Assembly (NCBI RefSeq): GCF_000741525.1 | Contig: NZ_JGYP01000005.1 | Location: 45,989 to 109,988 of the forward strand | DNA length: 64,000 nt | Source: Bifidobacterium bohemicum DSM 22767 | Lineage (GTDB): Bacteria; Actinomycetota; Actinomycetes; Actinomycetales; Bifidobacteriaceae | Reading direction: 5' to 3' | Shown: positions 54,574 to 63,189 of the stretch, one piece after another | Layout of the letters: the number at the start of each line of letters is the position of its first letter | Position numbering within the stretch: the first letter of the stretch is position 1 | The notes under the pieces: generated by a model | The model's input: only the letters and a program-made list of their open reading frames with translations | The model's database searches: none | Told to the model about the DNA's origin: nothing | Position numbers and translations under genes: made by a program

Positions 54574-55521
54574 ATGGAGTCAGCTGAGGAGACCATCAGG
54601 CGTATATTCGGTGGTGATGACAGTTCACTGGGCTCAAGCCTGTTCGAACTGTCGGCTCGGTACGAAAAAATCAACAAGACGCGATTTCCAAAGCCTAAAC
54701 AAACCAGGTATATCGCTGTAGCCAATCAAAAAGGTGGGGTCGGCAAAACAACCACCACCGTCAACATTGCCGCGGCTCTGGCCAACAGTGGGGCCAAAGT
54801 CCTTGTCGTTGATATGGATCCGCAGGGCAATGCATCCACTGCCCTCGGCATCAAGCATGGATTGGATCAACCTTCTGTCTACGATGTGCTGGAAGGTCGC
54901 AAAACCATTGCAATGGTGAAACAGACATGCCCTGATTTCCCCACGCTCGAGGTGGTGCCTTCCTCCATCAATCTCAGTGGAGCCGAACTTGAAGTGGCTG
55001 ATTTGGCGAATCGCAACGATTTGCTTAAGTCCGCCTTAGAGGAGTTCATGGCACAGGAAGGCGTACACATGGATTATGTTCTTGTTGATTGCCCTCCAAG
55101 TTTGGGACTTCTTGTTATCAATGCCATGTGCGCCGTCAATGAGGTGCTTATTCCAATTCAGGCAGAATACTATGCGTTGGAGGGCCTGGGACAGCTGATC
55201 CATACGATAAGCCTGGTTCAAGCGCATTATAATCCTATGTTGATCGTTTCCACGATGCTGGTCACGATGTTCGATCGCCGCACAATTTTGAGCAAGGAAA
55301 TATACGACAAGGTACGCGAGCATTATCCGACAATCACCCTGAAAACGACGATCCCACGAAGCGTCAAGATTTCTGAAGCGCCGAGCTATCAGCAGAGTGT
55401 TGTTGCATATGAGCCCAAGGGAACAGGCGCTGTGAGTTATCGTGAGGCCGCATTGGAGATTGCCCGTAAGTCGCCGGTTGTGTTGGCGGAGCTTGAGGCA
55501 AAGAAGCAGGGGAGGAACTGA
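54574..55521 (+). CDS. parA: Chromosome partitioning ATPase ParA
   Basis: A 315-residue ParA/Soj ATPase. The deviant Walker A is ANQKGGVGKTTTTVNIAAAL; Walker B is in VLVVDMDPQGNASTALGI and YVLVDCPPSLGLLVINAM. The N-terminal 45 residues are a short extension. It drives separation of origins with ParB and parS. GGGAG lies upstream of the ATG; it ends one base before parB. Confidence 0.96.
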   Translation: MESAEETIRRIFGGDDSSLGSSLFELSARYEKINKTRFPKPKQTRYIAVANQKGGVGKTTTTVNIAAALANSGAKVLVVDMDPQGNASTALGIKHGLDQPSVYDVLEGRKTIAMVKQTCPDFPTLEVVPSSINLSGAELEVADLANRNDLLKSALEEFMAQEGVHMDYVLVDCPPSLGLLVINAMCAVNEVLIPIQAEYYALEGLGQLIHTISLVQAHYNPMLIVSTMLVTMFDRRTILSKEIYDKVREHYPTITLKTTIPRSVKISEAPSYQQSVVAYEPKGTGAVSYREAALEIARKSPVVLAELEAKKQGRN

Positions 55522-55522
55522 T

Positions 55523-57166
55523 ATGACTGCGAAATCACGTCTTGGGAAGGGACTTGGTGCGCTATTCCCGCCACTGCCGGGCGAGGAAGATACGGCTTTC
55601 CCGAGTAATGGGTTTTCTGATAATGTTTCACGTGAAACAATTAATGAACCGGCTTCACCTCAGGAAGAGCCGAAGCAAAAAAAGCAGCTACGTAACAGCA
55701 AGAATTCTGACCGCGGCACGAGGCCGTCATCACAGAAATCGCGGGCGCAGAGCAAGCATGACGTCGTCTCGCGGAAGGTCGCTACCGATCATGAACATGT
55801 CATGGATCTGACCGCCGCCTCGACGCAAGAGGCGGAAACTGAAATTGTTTCACGTGAAACAATCGACCGAAATTCCACTAAAATGGTTTCTTCGGATAAA
55901 CCGGAGGAGCATTCGAGAAGTCGTAGTCAGAGTTCGGATACGCAAAGACGACCAAGTAAGGACGGAATCGAAACCGACAACCGCAACAATGGGGTTGAAG
56001 GCGCTGTGAATCATGCGGATAGCGGCTTTTCATCTGAGAAAAGCGGAACGGGTGACAAACAAAAGCACAAGTCGATCGGCGGGGAAACGCAGGTTTCATC
56101 TCGCAATGTTTCACGTGAAACATCCAAGCAAGCCATACGGAAGAGGAATCACATACCGGCGATTAAGGATATGGCCCGCCCCAGTGATGTCTTTTTCGGC
56201 GGCGTCTCCGATGTCGTCAAGAAACCGAACGACGGTCGTCGCTCGGCAGTTGCCGATCAGGTGGCACGGCGCGAGAAAAGCGACTTGAAACCAGTGGCGG
56301 GTGGCTATCTGGCCGAGTTGCGATTGGATCAGATCGGACCCAACGTGCAGCAACCCCGTACCATCTTTGATGAAGATGAACTGCGGGAGCTGTCTGCGTC
56401 GATTCTGGAAGTCGGTGTTCTTGAACCCGTGGTGGTTCGCAAGCGGCCGGTGAATGAGTCCCTGCCGGCGGATCGCACTGGCGAGGAGGGAATGGGCAGC
56501 GAATACGAGCTCATCATGGGTGAACGTCGCTGGCGTGCGTCGAAGCTTGCCGGCTTGAAATCCATGCCTGCCATCGTCAAAACCACCACTGATGAGCACA
56601 TGCTACGTGACGCGTTGCTTGAAAACCTTCATCGTGTGGCGCTGAATCCGCTGGAAGAGGCCGCCGCATATCAACAAATGATGAGCGATTTCGGGATGAC
56701 TCAGGAACAGCTGTCCCGGTCCGTCTCTAAATCCAGACCACAGATTGCCAATATGCTCCGTCTTCTGAATCTGCCCGGATCGGTGCAGAAAAAAGTGGCG
56801 GCCGGCGTGCTTTCGGCCGGGCATGCACGGGCTTTGCTAGGACTTTCTTCACCGGAAGACATGGAAAAACTCGCCAATCGTGTTATAGCCGAGGGACTGT
56901 CCGTACGGAGCACCGAAGAAATCGTGTCCATGAAAATGGATTCCGGTGCTAAGTCCAAAAAAAGTCTGGTCAGTAAGGCCGGTTTCTGGAATGGATCTCC
57001 GGTTCAGCAGGGCCTTGAAAACAGATTCGATACGAAAGTGAACATCAAAGGCAACAAGAAAAGCGGACGAATCGAAATAGTGTTCTCTTCTCCTGAAGAT
57101 ATGGATCGTATTTTGGGGTTGCTGATGCCCCACAATGATGAGAATCACAAGGATGGCTGGGTGTGA
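55523..57166 (+). CDS. parB: Chromosome partitioning protein ParB
   Basis: A 547-residue ParB. The extreme N-terminus MTAKSRLGKGLGALFPPLP contains the ParA-activating patch (LGKGLGALF). Residues about 20-255 are disordered and unusually long; most ParBs are 300-350 residues. The CTP-binding ParB/Srx domain starts near 258 (LDQIGPNVQQPRTIFDEDEL; GERRWRASKLAG; LLENLHR), followed by the HTH (GMTQEQLSRSVSKSRPQIAN). Three perfect parS sites lie inside the linker's coding sequence and each encodes VSRET (residues about 35, 109, 196). Confidence 0.96.
   Translation: MTAKSRLGKGLGALFPPLPGEEDTAFPSNGFSDNVSRETINEPASPQEEPKQKKQLRNSKNSDRGTRPSSQKSRAQSKHDVVSRKVATDHEHVMDLTAASTQEAETEIVSRETIDRNSTKMVSSDKPEEHSRSRSQSSDTQRRPSKDGIETDNRNNGVEGAVNHADSGFSSEKSGTGDKQKHKSIGGETQVSSRNVSRETSKQAIRKRNHIPAIKDMARPSDVFFGGVSDVVKKPNDGRRSAVADQVARREKSDLKPVAGGYLAELRLDQIGPNVQQPRTIFDEDELRELSASILEVGVLEPVVVRKRPVNESLPADRTGEEGMGSEYELIMGERRWRASKLAGLKSMPAIVKTTTDEHMLRDALLENLHRVALNPLEEAAAYQQMMSDFGMTQEQLSRSVSKSRPQIANMLRLLNLPGSVQKKVAAGVLSAGHARALLGLSSPEDMEKLANRVIAEGLSVRSTEEIVSMKMDSGAKSKKSLVSKAGFWNGSPVQQGLENRFDTKVNIKGNKKSGRIEIVFSSPEDMDRILGLLMPHNDENHKDGWV
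55624..55639. other. parS site 4 (inside parB)
   Basis: Perfect TGTTTCACGTGAAACA within the parB coding sequence; the in-frame translation is NVSRET. Confidence 0.95.
55846..55861. other. parS site 5 (inside parB)
   Basis: Perfect TGTTTCACGTGAAACA within parB, encoding IVSRET. The flanks extend the symmetry to TTGTTTCACGTGAAACAA. Confidence 0.95.
56107..56122. other. parS site 6 (inside parB)
   Basis: Perfect TGTTTCACGTGAAACA within parB, encoding NVSRET. Confidence 0.95.
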
Positions 57167-57600
57167 GAACCGAGCAGGAGCTCTGAAATGCAGTCAGGTG
57201 GGGCGCAGGAGCGCCGCACCTGTGCAAAACCGTAGGATCCAGGTGGAAACAAGGATAAATTGTTGAACCTGTGGTTCTACGGTGAACAAGTTCGATACGT
57301 AATGAACCGCCAATGCTCGATGGTCAAATTGTTATTAAATGACTGGATATTCAGTTAAATCACCTTGATTCGTTCATATGTTGTGAAAACTTCAGCTTTG
57401 ACCATTGCGGGGCGACATGGATGATGGGTCATCATAATGTCGTTAGCGATTATTGCGGGCGAGTGCCCAATATGCGTGAGGTTGAATTTCCGTTGACGTT
57501 CTGCCTTGTGGCAGATATTAGTTCGGCTGCCCGTACGCGAGCCATGGTTTTATGCAGGCAGCCGGTGCATCGACGGATGATTGGCATAAAGCAGATCAAA
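57167..57600. other. Intergenic region between parB and trxB
   Basis: About 430 bp where the two flanking genes converge. No gene is supported; short frames lack known domains. I see no strong terminator. Confidence 0.35.
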
Positions 57601-58746
57601 TCAACGTAAGTTATCTAGATATCGCTGAGCGTCAAGAGCGGCCCGGCAACCCATGCCAGCCGCTGAAACCGCCTGACGGTAGAGACCATCGACCACATCG
57701 CCAGCCGCGAAGACTCCCGGCACCGAAGTGCATGTGGAGGCCCCATCGACCAAAACACAGCCGTCGCTGCCGATCGGAAGCTGGCCTCCAAGGAATCCGG
57801 TGGTCGGAGTCTGGCCGATGGCGACGAACACGCCGTTCGCCTGAACCGTCGTGATTTCGTCGGTGTTGACGTTGCGCACGGTCAGTGATGTGACACCGTC
57901 TTGATTCCCGTGGATTTCGTCCACCACGCTGTCGAGCAAAAAGCTCATTTTCGGGTTGGCCTTGGCGCGATCGACCAGAATCTTCGAAGCGCGGAATTCC
58001 TCGCGCCGATGGATTAAGGTGACGGATGAGCCGAACCGTGTGAGGAATTCGGCGTCGGTGAAGGCGCTGTCTCCACCGCCGACCACGACAATGGGCTTGT
58101 CTCTGAAGAAAAACCCGTCGCAGGTGGCGCAATAGGAGACTCCTTTGCCGGAGTACTCCCTTTCCCCGGGCACGCCGAGTTTGCGGACCGCTGCACCAGT
58201 GGAAATGATTACGGCTTTCGCCCGATAGGTGTTGCCTTGGTCGCATGTGATCGTCTTGACGTCACCGCGGAAATTCACGTTCACCACGTCATCCCAAAGG
58301 ATTTCTGCACCGAATTTTTCGGCCTGCCTTTGCATGGCGTCCATCAGATCGGGGCCCATCACGCCATCCGGGAAACCCGGATAATTCTCGACTTCCGTGG
58401 TGTTGACCAGTTGCCCCCCGGGGCTGACCGCCCCCGCGACAACCAACGGCCGGTATCCTGCGCGTCCCAGATAAATGGCTGCGGTATAGCCCGCCGGACC
58501 TGACCCGATGATGACGGCATCACGCACATCCTCTGCGATCCGTACCGGACCTGCAGGAGTTTGCTCGGCATTGGGGCCGGAACCGGCCGCCGGGGTGACA
58601 ACGCTTGACCCGGGGCCGTGCACCGGCTCCGTGTTGCCGGACGCATCGACGTCCGTGTTCGCCGCCGATGGTTCAGAATTTGACGGCGTTGACAGTTGGA
58701 TTGCGTCCGTATGGTAAGTAAGTTTGAGTTTCTTTTCTTCGGTCAT
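57601..58746 (-). CDS. trxB: Thioredoxin reductase
   Basis: A 381-residue flavoprotein that reduces thioredoxin with NADPH. The FAD motif is VIIGSGPAGYTAAIYLGRAG, the redox pair is in VSYCATCDGFFF, the NADPH motif is VVVGGGDSAFTDAEFLTRFG and the C-terminal FAD motif is VFAAGDVVDGLYRQAV. About 70 residues of low-complexity sequence precede the FAD domain, longer than the usual protein (310-330 residues). No thioredoxin gene is adjacent. Confidence 0.94.
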   Translation of the reverse strand: MTEEKKLKLTYHTDAIQLSTPSNSEPSAANTDVDASGNTEPVHGPGSSVVTPAAGSGPNAEQTPAGPVRIAEDVRDAVIIGSGPAGYTAAIYLGRAGYRPLVVAGAVSPGGQLVNTTEVENYPGFPDGVMGPDLMDAMQRQAEKFGAEILWDDVVNVNFRGDVKTITCDQGNTYRAKAVIISTGAAVRKLGVPGEREYSGKGVSYCATCDGFFFRDKPIVVVGGGDSAFTDAEFLTRFGSSVTLIHRREEFRASKILVDRAKANPKMSFLLDSVVDEIHGNQDGVTSLTVRNVNTDEITTVQANGVFVAIGQTPTTGFLGGQLPIGSDGCVLVDGASTCTSVPGVFAAGDVVDGLYRQAVSAAGMGCRAALDAQRYLDNLR

Positions 58747-59071
58747 GTCCTAACCCTACCATCGGTGCGAACAGGCTGAAGCCGTGGGCTCAAAGCTTTG
58801 CGCCGCCGGAAGCATGCCTGCGTTTCATGGGATTGCGATGTCCCATCCTGACGATGACCCGGAAGGACATGCGATGCCCACTGTATGGCCAAGCGCCTCC
58901 TTGGGTATTGACGAAACCGCATGATGTCCAGGTTGATGTGCGATCGATGCCCATAAGAGGATGGTTTCGAGTGGTGTATGAGGCATCATGGTGTGGCGGT
59001 CGGCTAATCGTCCGTGCGGAGGGTCGTACGAGATGGCTCGGAAGAGCAGTGCGGGCCACGCTCTGATTCGC
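58747..59071. other. Intergenic region between sortase and trxB
   Basis: About 325 bp. No gene is supported. The trxB promoter on the minus strand should lie near the left end. Confidence 0.35.
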
Positions 59072-60409
59072 TCACGTGTTCGGCACGGCCACGTAGTTCG
59101 ACATCTCTTGCAGGAAGGGGATGTTTGCGGCGGCCCAGGGGAAGCCCCATTGGAAAAGCGCGACGATGACGGCCGCGACCAGCAACAGGACGAGCAGCAG
59201 GCGCACCGGCTTGATGCCGGGTTGCAGATGCGCCAAACCACCATACAGGCTAGGATCGGGTTTGCGCCGTACTTTCCCGTCCCAGACGCCTTCGCGCACG
59301 CCGCGGCGCACTGCGCGCCGGAACGGCCAACGCCAGGCAATGGCGGCCGCGATGAACAGCACCGCGTAGACCACCAGCAGACCGACGAACAGGGGTTCCA
59401 GCGATCCGATCTTTGCGACAGGGGACACTTTGCCGTTGTTGATGAACTCGACCTGTCCGTTCGTGTCCTGACGCGTGAGTTCCTGTGGCACGCCATCGGC
59501 TGTTTTCGCCCAGTATTTCAGTTTCCCGTAGCTGATCCAGCGATGGGTCGCGGTCGAATATTTCGGTTCGCAGGTGGTCAGAGTGATGAGTCTGCCGACG
59601 GGCTTGCTCGTCCCGTCCTTGGGATTGGGCGCCACGACGCGGACCTGGTCGGGGGTGACGATCTCGTAGTCCGTGAATTCGTACACGTACCAATGATCAT
59701 GTGTGCGTATTACAATAGGGTCGCCTTTGACGAACTTGTTCACGTCCCCAAGGGGTTGACCGTAACCGTTTCGATGTCCTGCGACCGCGAAATTGCCCTG
59801 CTGCCCGGGCATCTGGGATGACGTGTAATGCCCCAGACCGTGCTTGTTGAGCGCCTGCATGTCGGTGCCCTGCACGATGTTGCGCACCCATTGGTCGCCG
59901 AAACGAGGAATGTAGATCTCGGCCATCAGGTCGCCGTTCTTTGGATTTCCCGGCTCAAGGGGAGCGTCGCCCTCCTGCGGCTTGGCGATCTTTGCGGTGC
60001 CGTCTTCGGTCGGGGCGCTCCAGGAGACGGATTGACGTTGCATGACCTGCGTGTGTTCGGATTGCACGCCGGTCCACCACATCTGCCAGACGACGTACAA
60101 GGCGCAGATCAAGCCGATTGTGAGCAACAGTTCAGCGAGCAGGCCCATGACCTTCCAGAAGGTGCTGGTCTTGCCGTGATTCGTTTCACGGCGGTGCCGG
60201 GCCGCGCGGTGCGAATGGCCGGAAGGGGCAGTGGCATCCGAGCCGGCGACGGATGATGACGCCCGCGATGGTGCCATGAATCGGTCGGCATTGTCGAAGG
60301 TGGAGCCGGCTGTGGGGTAATCGCGGTCTGATCCGCCGCTGGCGCCCTCCGAACCGGGCCAATCCGAAGCGCTCGCTTCATCCCAGGTGTCGTCGTGCGT
60401 CCTCGTCAT
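59072..60409 (-). CDS. Class E sortase
   Basis: A 445-residue membrane-bound sortase. After a disordered cytoplasmic region (1-80) and a transmembrane helix (about 87-110) comes the catalytic domain. The catalytic His is in FAVAGHRNGYGQP, Cys in LITLTTCEPKYST and Arg in THRWISYGKL. Two or more C-terminal hydrophobic segments follow (about residues 325-345 and 400-425), more than most sortases have. It could anchor the LPVTG protein encoded at 12.7 kb. It starts in an ATGA overlap with the DUF881 gene. Confidence 0.92.
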   Translation of the reverse strand: MTRTHDDTWDEASASDWPGSEGASGGSDRDYPTAGSTFDNADRFMAPSRASSSVAGSDATAPSGHSHRAARHRRETNHGKTSTFWKVMGLLAELLLTIGLICALYVVWQMWWTGVQSEHTQVMQRQSVSWSAPTEDGTAKIAKPQEGDAPLEPGNPKNGDLMAEIYIPRFGDQWVRNIVQGTDMQALNKHGLGHYTSSQMPGQQGNFAVAGHRNGYGQPLGDVNKFVKGDPIVIRTHDHWYVYEFTDYEIVTPDQVRVVAPNPKDGTSKPVGRLITLTTCEPKYSTATHRWISYGKLKYWAKTADGVPQELTRQDTNGQVEFINNGKVSPVAKIGSLEPLFVGLLVVYAVLFIAAAIAWRWPFRRAVRRGVREGVWDGKVRRKPDPSLYGGLAHLQPGIKPVRLLLVLLLVAAVIVALFQWGFPWAAANIPFLQEMSNYVAVPNT

Positions 60410-61254
60410 TTTCTGCTCCTTCCGATGCTTTCTTCTCTTGCCTCGCCGGTGCCTTTGTTGTCGGGATTGTTATCCGTCCTATCGTCGGTCTTGCTGTCGG
60501 TCTTATTGTCCGTCTTGCCTGCGTTCGCATACTTCAACGTCTGCAACAGCACGGCCGCCGGGAACTTGAGATTGTCCTTATCTTCCACTTTCCATCCCAG
60601 TCCGAACGCATCCACATACTGCTTATACGTCGCGATGGCCGCGGAATCGTCCAGCGCCTGCCGCATCTGGCCGGCCGGCCCGATGGCCGAGACCGTGTAA
60701 GGCGGCGAATACTGTTTGCCTTGCAGCATCAGGACATTGCCCTTGCAGATGATGGCGGAGTTATAGACCACGCGCTGCCCTTGGATGGCCATGGCTTCGG
60801 CCCCTCCCCGCCACAAGGCGTTGATGACCGACTCAATATCCTGTTGATGTATCACATAATCATTGACGTTTGCCGTGGTGCCAGAGTCGTTCACCATGTG
60901 CTGCCACAAAGGGGAGTCGTTGAGTGTCACGGAAATCCCGGGCCCCTCGACCGCCGGCAGAGCCGTTCCGGGCCCCGCGTCCTCGAGGTGATTGGCGCCG
61001 GCTCGGGAATCGTTGTTGGCGATTTTGTTGAGCGTATTAATCTGGGAGCTCAACGATTTCACGGAATTCTGGAGTTTGTCGACCTGCTTGACGCGCTGTT
61101 CGACCAGCTCGGCCGTGTCGGAAGTGACGACGGTCGAATGGTTCACGCGCACGTTGGTCATCAAAAGGTAGCCGGAAAAAGCGACGACAAGAAAGACCGC
61201 CACGCCTCCAAGACGTGAACGTTTGGCGCGATGTCTGCCTTCATGGTCAGCCAT
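60406..61254 (-). CDS. DUF881 membrane protein
   Basis: A 282-residue protein of the DUF881 family. One transmembrane helix lies near residues 16-33 (LGGVAVFLVVAFSGYLLM), then a short coiled coil (VEQRVKQVDKLQNSVKSLSS), then the domain with ISVTLNDSP, VINALWRGGAEAMAIQGQRV and YTVSAIGP. The C-terminal 40 residues are Lys/Asp-rich. It sits beside sortase and crgA near the origin in Actinobacteria; the function is unknown. Confidence 0.9.
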   Translation of the reverse strand: MADHEGRHRAKRSRLGGVAVFLVVAFSGYLLMTNVRVNHSTVVTSDTAELVEQRVKQVDKLQNSVKSLSSQINTLNKIANNDSRAGANHLEDAGPGTALPAVEGPGISVTLNDSPLWQHMVNDSGTTANVNDYVIHQQDIESVINALWRGGAEAMAIQGQRVVYNSAIICKGNVLMLQGKQYSPPYTVSAIGPAGQMRQALDDSAAIATYKQYVDAFGLGWKVEDKDNLKFPAAVLLQTLKYANAGKTDNKTDSKTDDRTDNNPDNKGTGEAREESIGRSRK

Positions 61255-61368
61255 AATGGTCTATCCGTGTCCTTATCGAAATCATACGATGTTGGTGTTA
61301 CATTCGATTACTGCTTTCGAGTGTACCCGCTACTATAGGATGTAGCCTATCGAATGGAGACTACGCTT

Positions 61369-61875
61369 ATGGCTGACGAAGAGCTGGACGAGAATACCAA
61401 CGCTGGCGCGCGCGACGACGAAGCGCAGGCGGCTGAGACAACTGCGTCCGAAAAGACCGAAACCGAGACTGCACAGACGGCTGAACACGCCGCTGACAAA
61501 ACTTCGGACGACGGCAACGATGCTGAACAAACGGTCAATGGAGACGATGATGATCTCGACCTGCCCATGGACCAGATCGAGGCCCTCCTGAGCGCCGACC
61601 AGATCGACAAAAAGTCCATGAGCCCGCAGATGCGCCGCGTCGCCCAACGTCAGGCGGAAAACGCGAAACGCGTTGAAGAGACGATCAAGGACACCAAGAC
61701 AAGCCCGAAATGGTTCGTCCCCGTGTTCTGCGCCTTGATGATCATCGGCTTGTTCTGGGCCGTCATCTACTACTTCACCAGCAAGTACCCGATCCCCGGC
61801 ATCGGCGCGTGGAATCTCGCGATTGCGCTCGCCATCGCGATGGTTGGCTTCCTGATGACCATCGGCTGGCACTGA
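61369..61875 (+). CDS. crgA: Cell division protein CrgA
   Basis: A 168-residue CrgA. The conserved part is the C-terminal 65 residues: SPKWFVPVFCALMIIGLFWA, then VIYYFTSKYPIPGIGAWNLA and a second transmembrane helix ending MTIGWH. The N-terminal 100 residues are acidic. CrgA binds FtsZ-ring proteins and regulates septation in Actinobacteria. The ATG at 61369 has GGAGA upstream; a start at 61354 is also possible. Confidence 0.93.
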   Translation: MADEELDENTNAGARDDEAQAAETTASEKTETETAQTAEHAADKTSDDGNDAEQTVNGDDDDLDLPMDQIEALLSADQIDKKSMSPQMRRVAQRQAENAKRVEETIKDTKTSPKWFVPVFCALMIIGLFWAVIYYFTSKYPIPGIGAWNLAIALAIAMVGFLMTIGWH

Positions 61876-62460
61876 CCCAGACCTCCGCCGCTGAACCGGA
61901 AGCATCTGCCGGGGTCGCGGCCCACCACGTAGACTTCCGCGACGGTTTCAATCGTATCGGGAAGACTGAATCCCGTGGATGCGTTATATCGGTTGTGTCG
62001 GTTCGGCGCGTCACTCGTCTGCGTTGTTAAAGTCGGGCGGACAAAGCTTTAGCAGATGGAGCCGAAATCAATCAGGTGATTTCTTTCACTCCCGCTATAT
62101 AGAGCTGTGGTTCAGCGTCTGATTCGTTCGGGCGCCGGCCCGACGGCTTCTGGTAGGTGCAGATGGCATCGTTCCGTCGCGCCTGCTTGATGGAAGCGCA
62201 TCGGAGATATAGCGCTCGATTAGCTGTCAGGCTTGTTTGGGCGCACCGTTAGTCGCGGGTTGGCTTGCGCGCCGTATCCGTGCCCTGCCATGTCTGACTC
62301 AATCAGAAGGCGAAGATACTGCGACAAGTCTGCGCACCCGTAGTTTCGACTGCGGCGTCGCCTGACGTGTGTATGCGTATCGCACGGGATGTCATTTTCT
62401 GACAAGTGATTGCCGCAGTTACCATGTGTCTGGATCCCCGCTTAGAGGCATGAGCAGGCG
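61876..62460. other. Intergenic region after crgA
   Basis: About 580 bp without a supported gene or RNA. It leads into the DnaA box cluster. Confidence 0.35.
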
Positions 62461-62739
62461 TTATCCACATTTGTGGATAACTATGTGCATAGAGGTGTGA
62501 ATAATGGTGGATGGCAGGGCAAAATAGCGTCCATAATACCAAGAACTGGGATGTTGTGCACCATAGGTTATCCACATTGTCCACAATTTATAAACGTTGG
62601 AATTTCAGTGTTTTTGAGCTATAATGTGGATTTTAATTCTGGTTTTCCTCAGGTAATAACCTACTTATGCCCAAGTTATCCACAGTCTTTTCCACAGCTG
62701 TGGAAAACTACACGACCGTAGTTTACCCAATGTGGATAA
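62461..62739. other. Second DnaA box cluster with AT-rich stretch
   Basis: Five perfect TTATCCACA boxes: direct at 62461, 62568 and 62676, inverted at 62472 and 62731. TTGTCCACA at 62577 abuts the box at 62568, and TGTGAATAA lies at 62496. The first two face each other across 2 bp. An AT-rich stretch spans 62585-62640, and TTTTCCACAGCTGTGGAAAA at 62688-62707 is a perfect 20-bp palindrome. Box density equals that of the region next to dnaN. No replication gene is close. Confidence 0.75.
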
Positions 62740-63189
62740 AGCTATTATCGTGACCTCAGTCCCGTGACCCCTCGGTCCCATACTTTCGTGGGTCCGTTTC
62801 AGCTTGACAGGCCGATTCGATTTCAAGGCCGACTGTCGCAGACGTCGTTACCGGATGACTATTGGGCGACGACGAAAAACGATTTCCACATGGGAGGGTC
62901 GGGGGCGATCCCGTACTGTGCGAACGGCGCGGCATCGGGCTTCTGCGTCAACGATTGGAACGACAGATGCCGCGTCGGAGACCTTCCGTGTCTACTAGGC
63001 TGGAGCGTCCGGTGGCGTTTCATGTCTTTTGTTTTGCCGTTGCGCCCGGGCGGTTGTCATGTCGTGCGCACTGTGGAGTCGTTTGTGGATTGCGTCCTCG
63101 GTTGGCACTGCTTCGTCATGCGATGTTCCTAAAATGGACGTAACCGAACATTCTTTGATGCTGTTCAAGGATGGTTGAAGAGAGAGGGA
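62740..63189. other. Promoter region of BspA-like gene
   Basis: About 450 bp with no supported gene. It should contain the promoter of the surface protein; AGAGAGGGA directly precedes its start codon. Confidence 0.35.
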
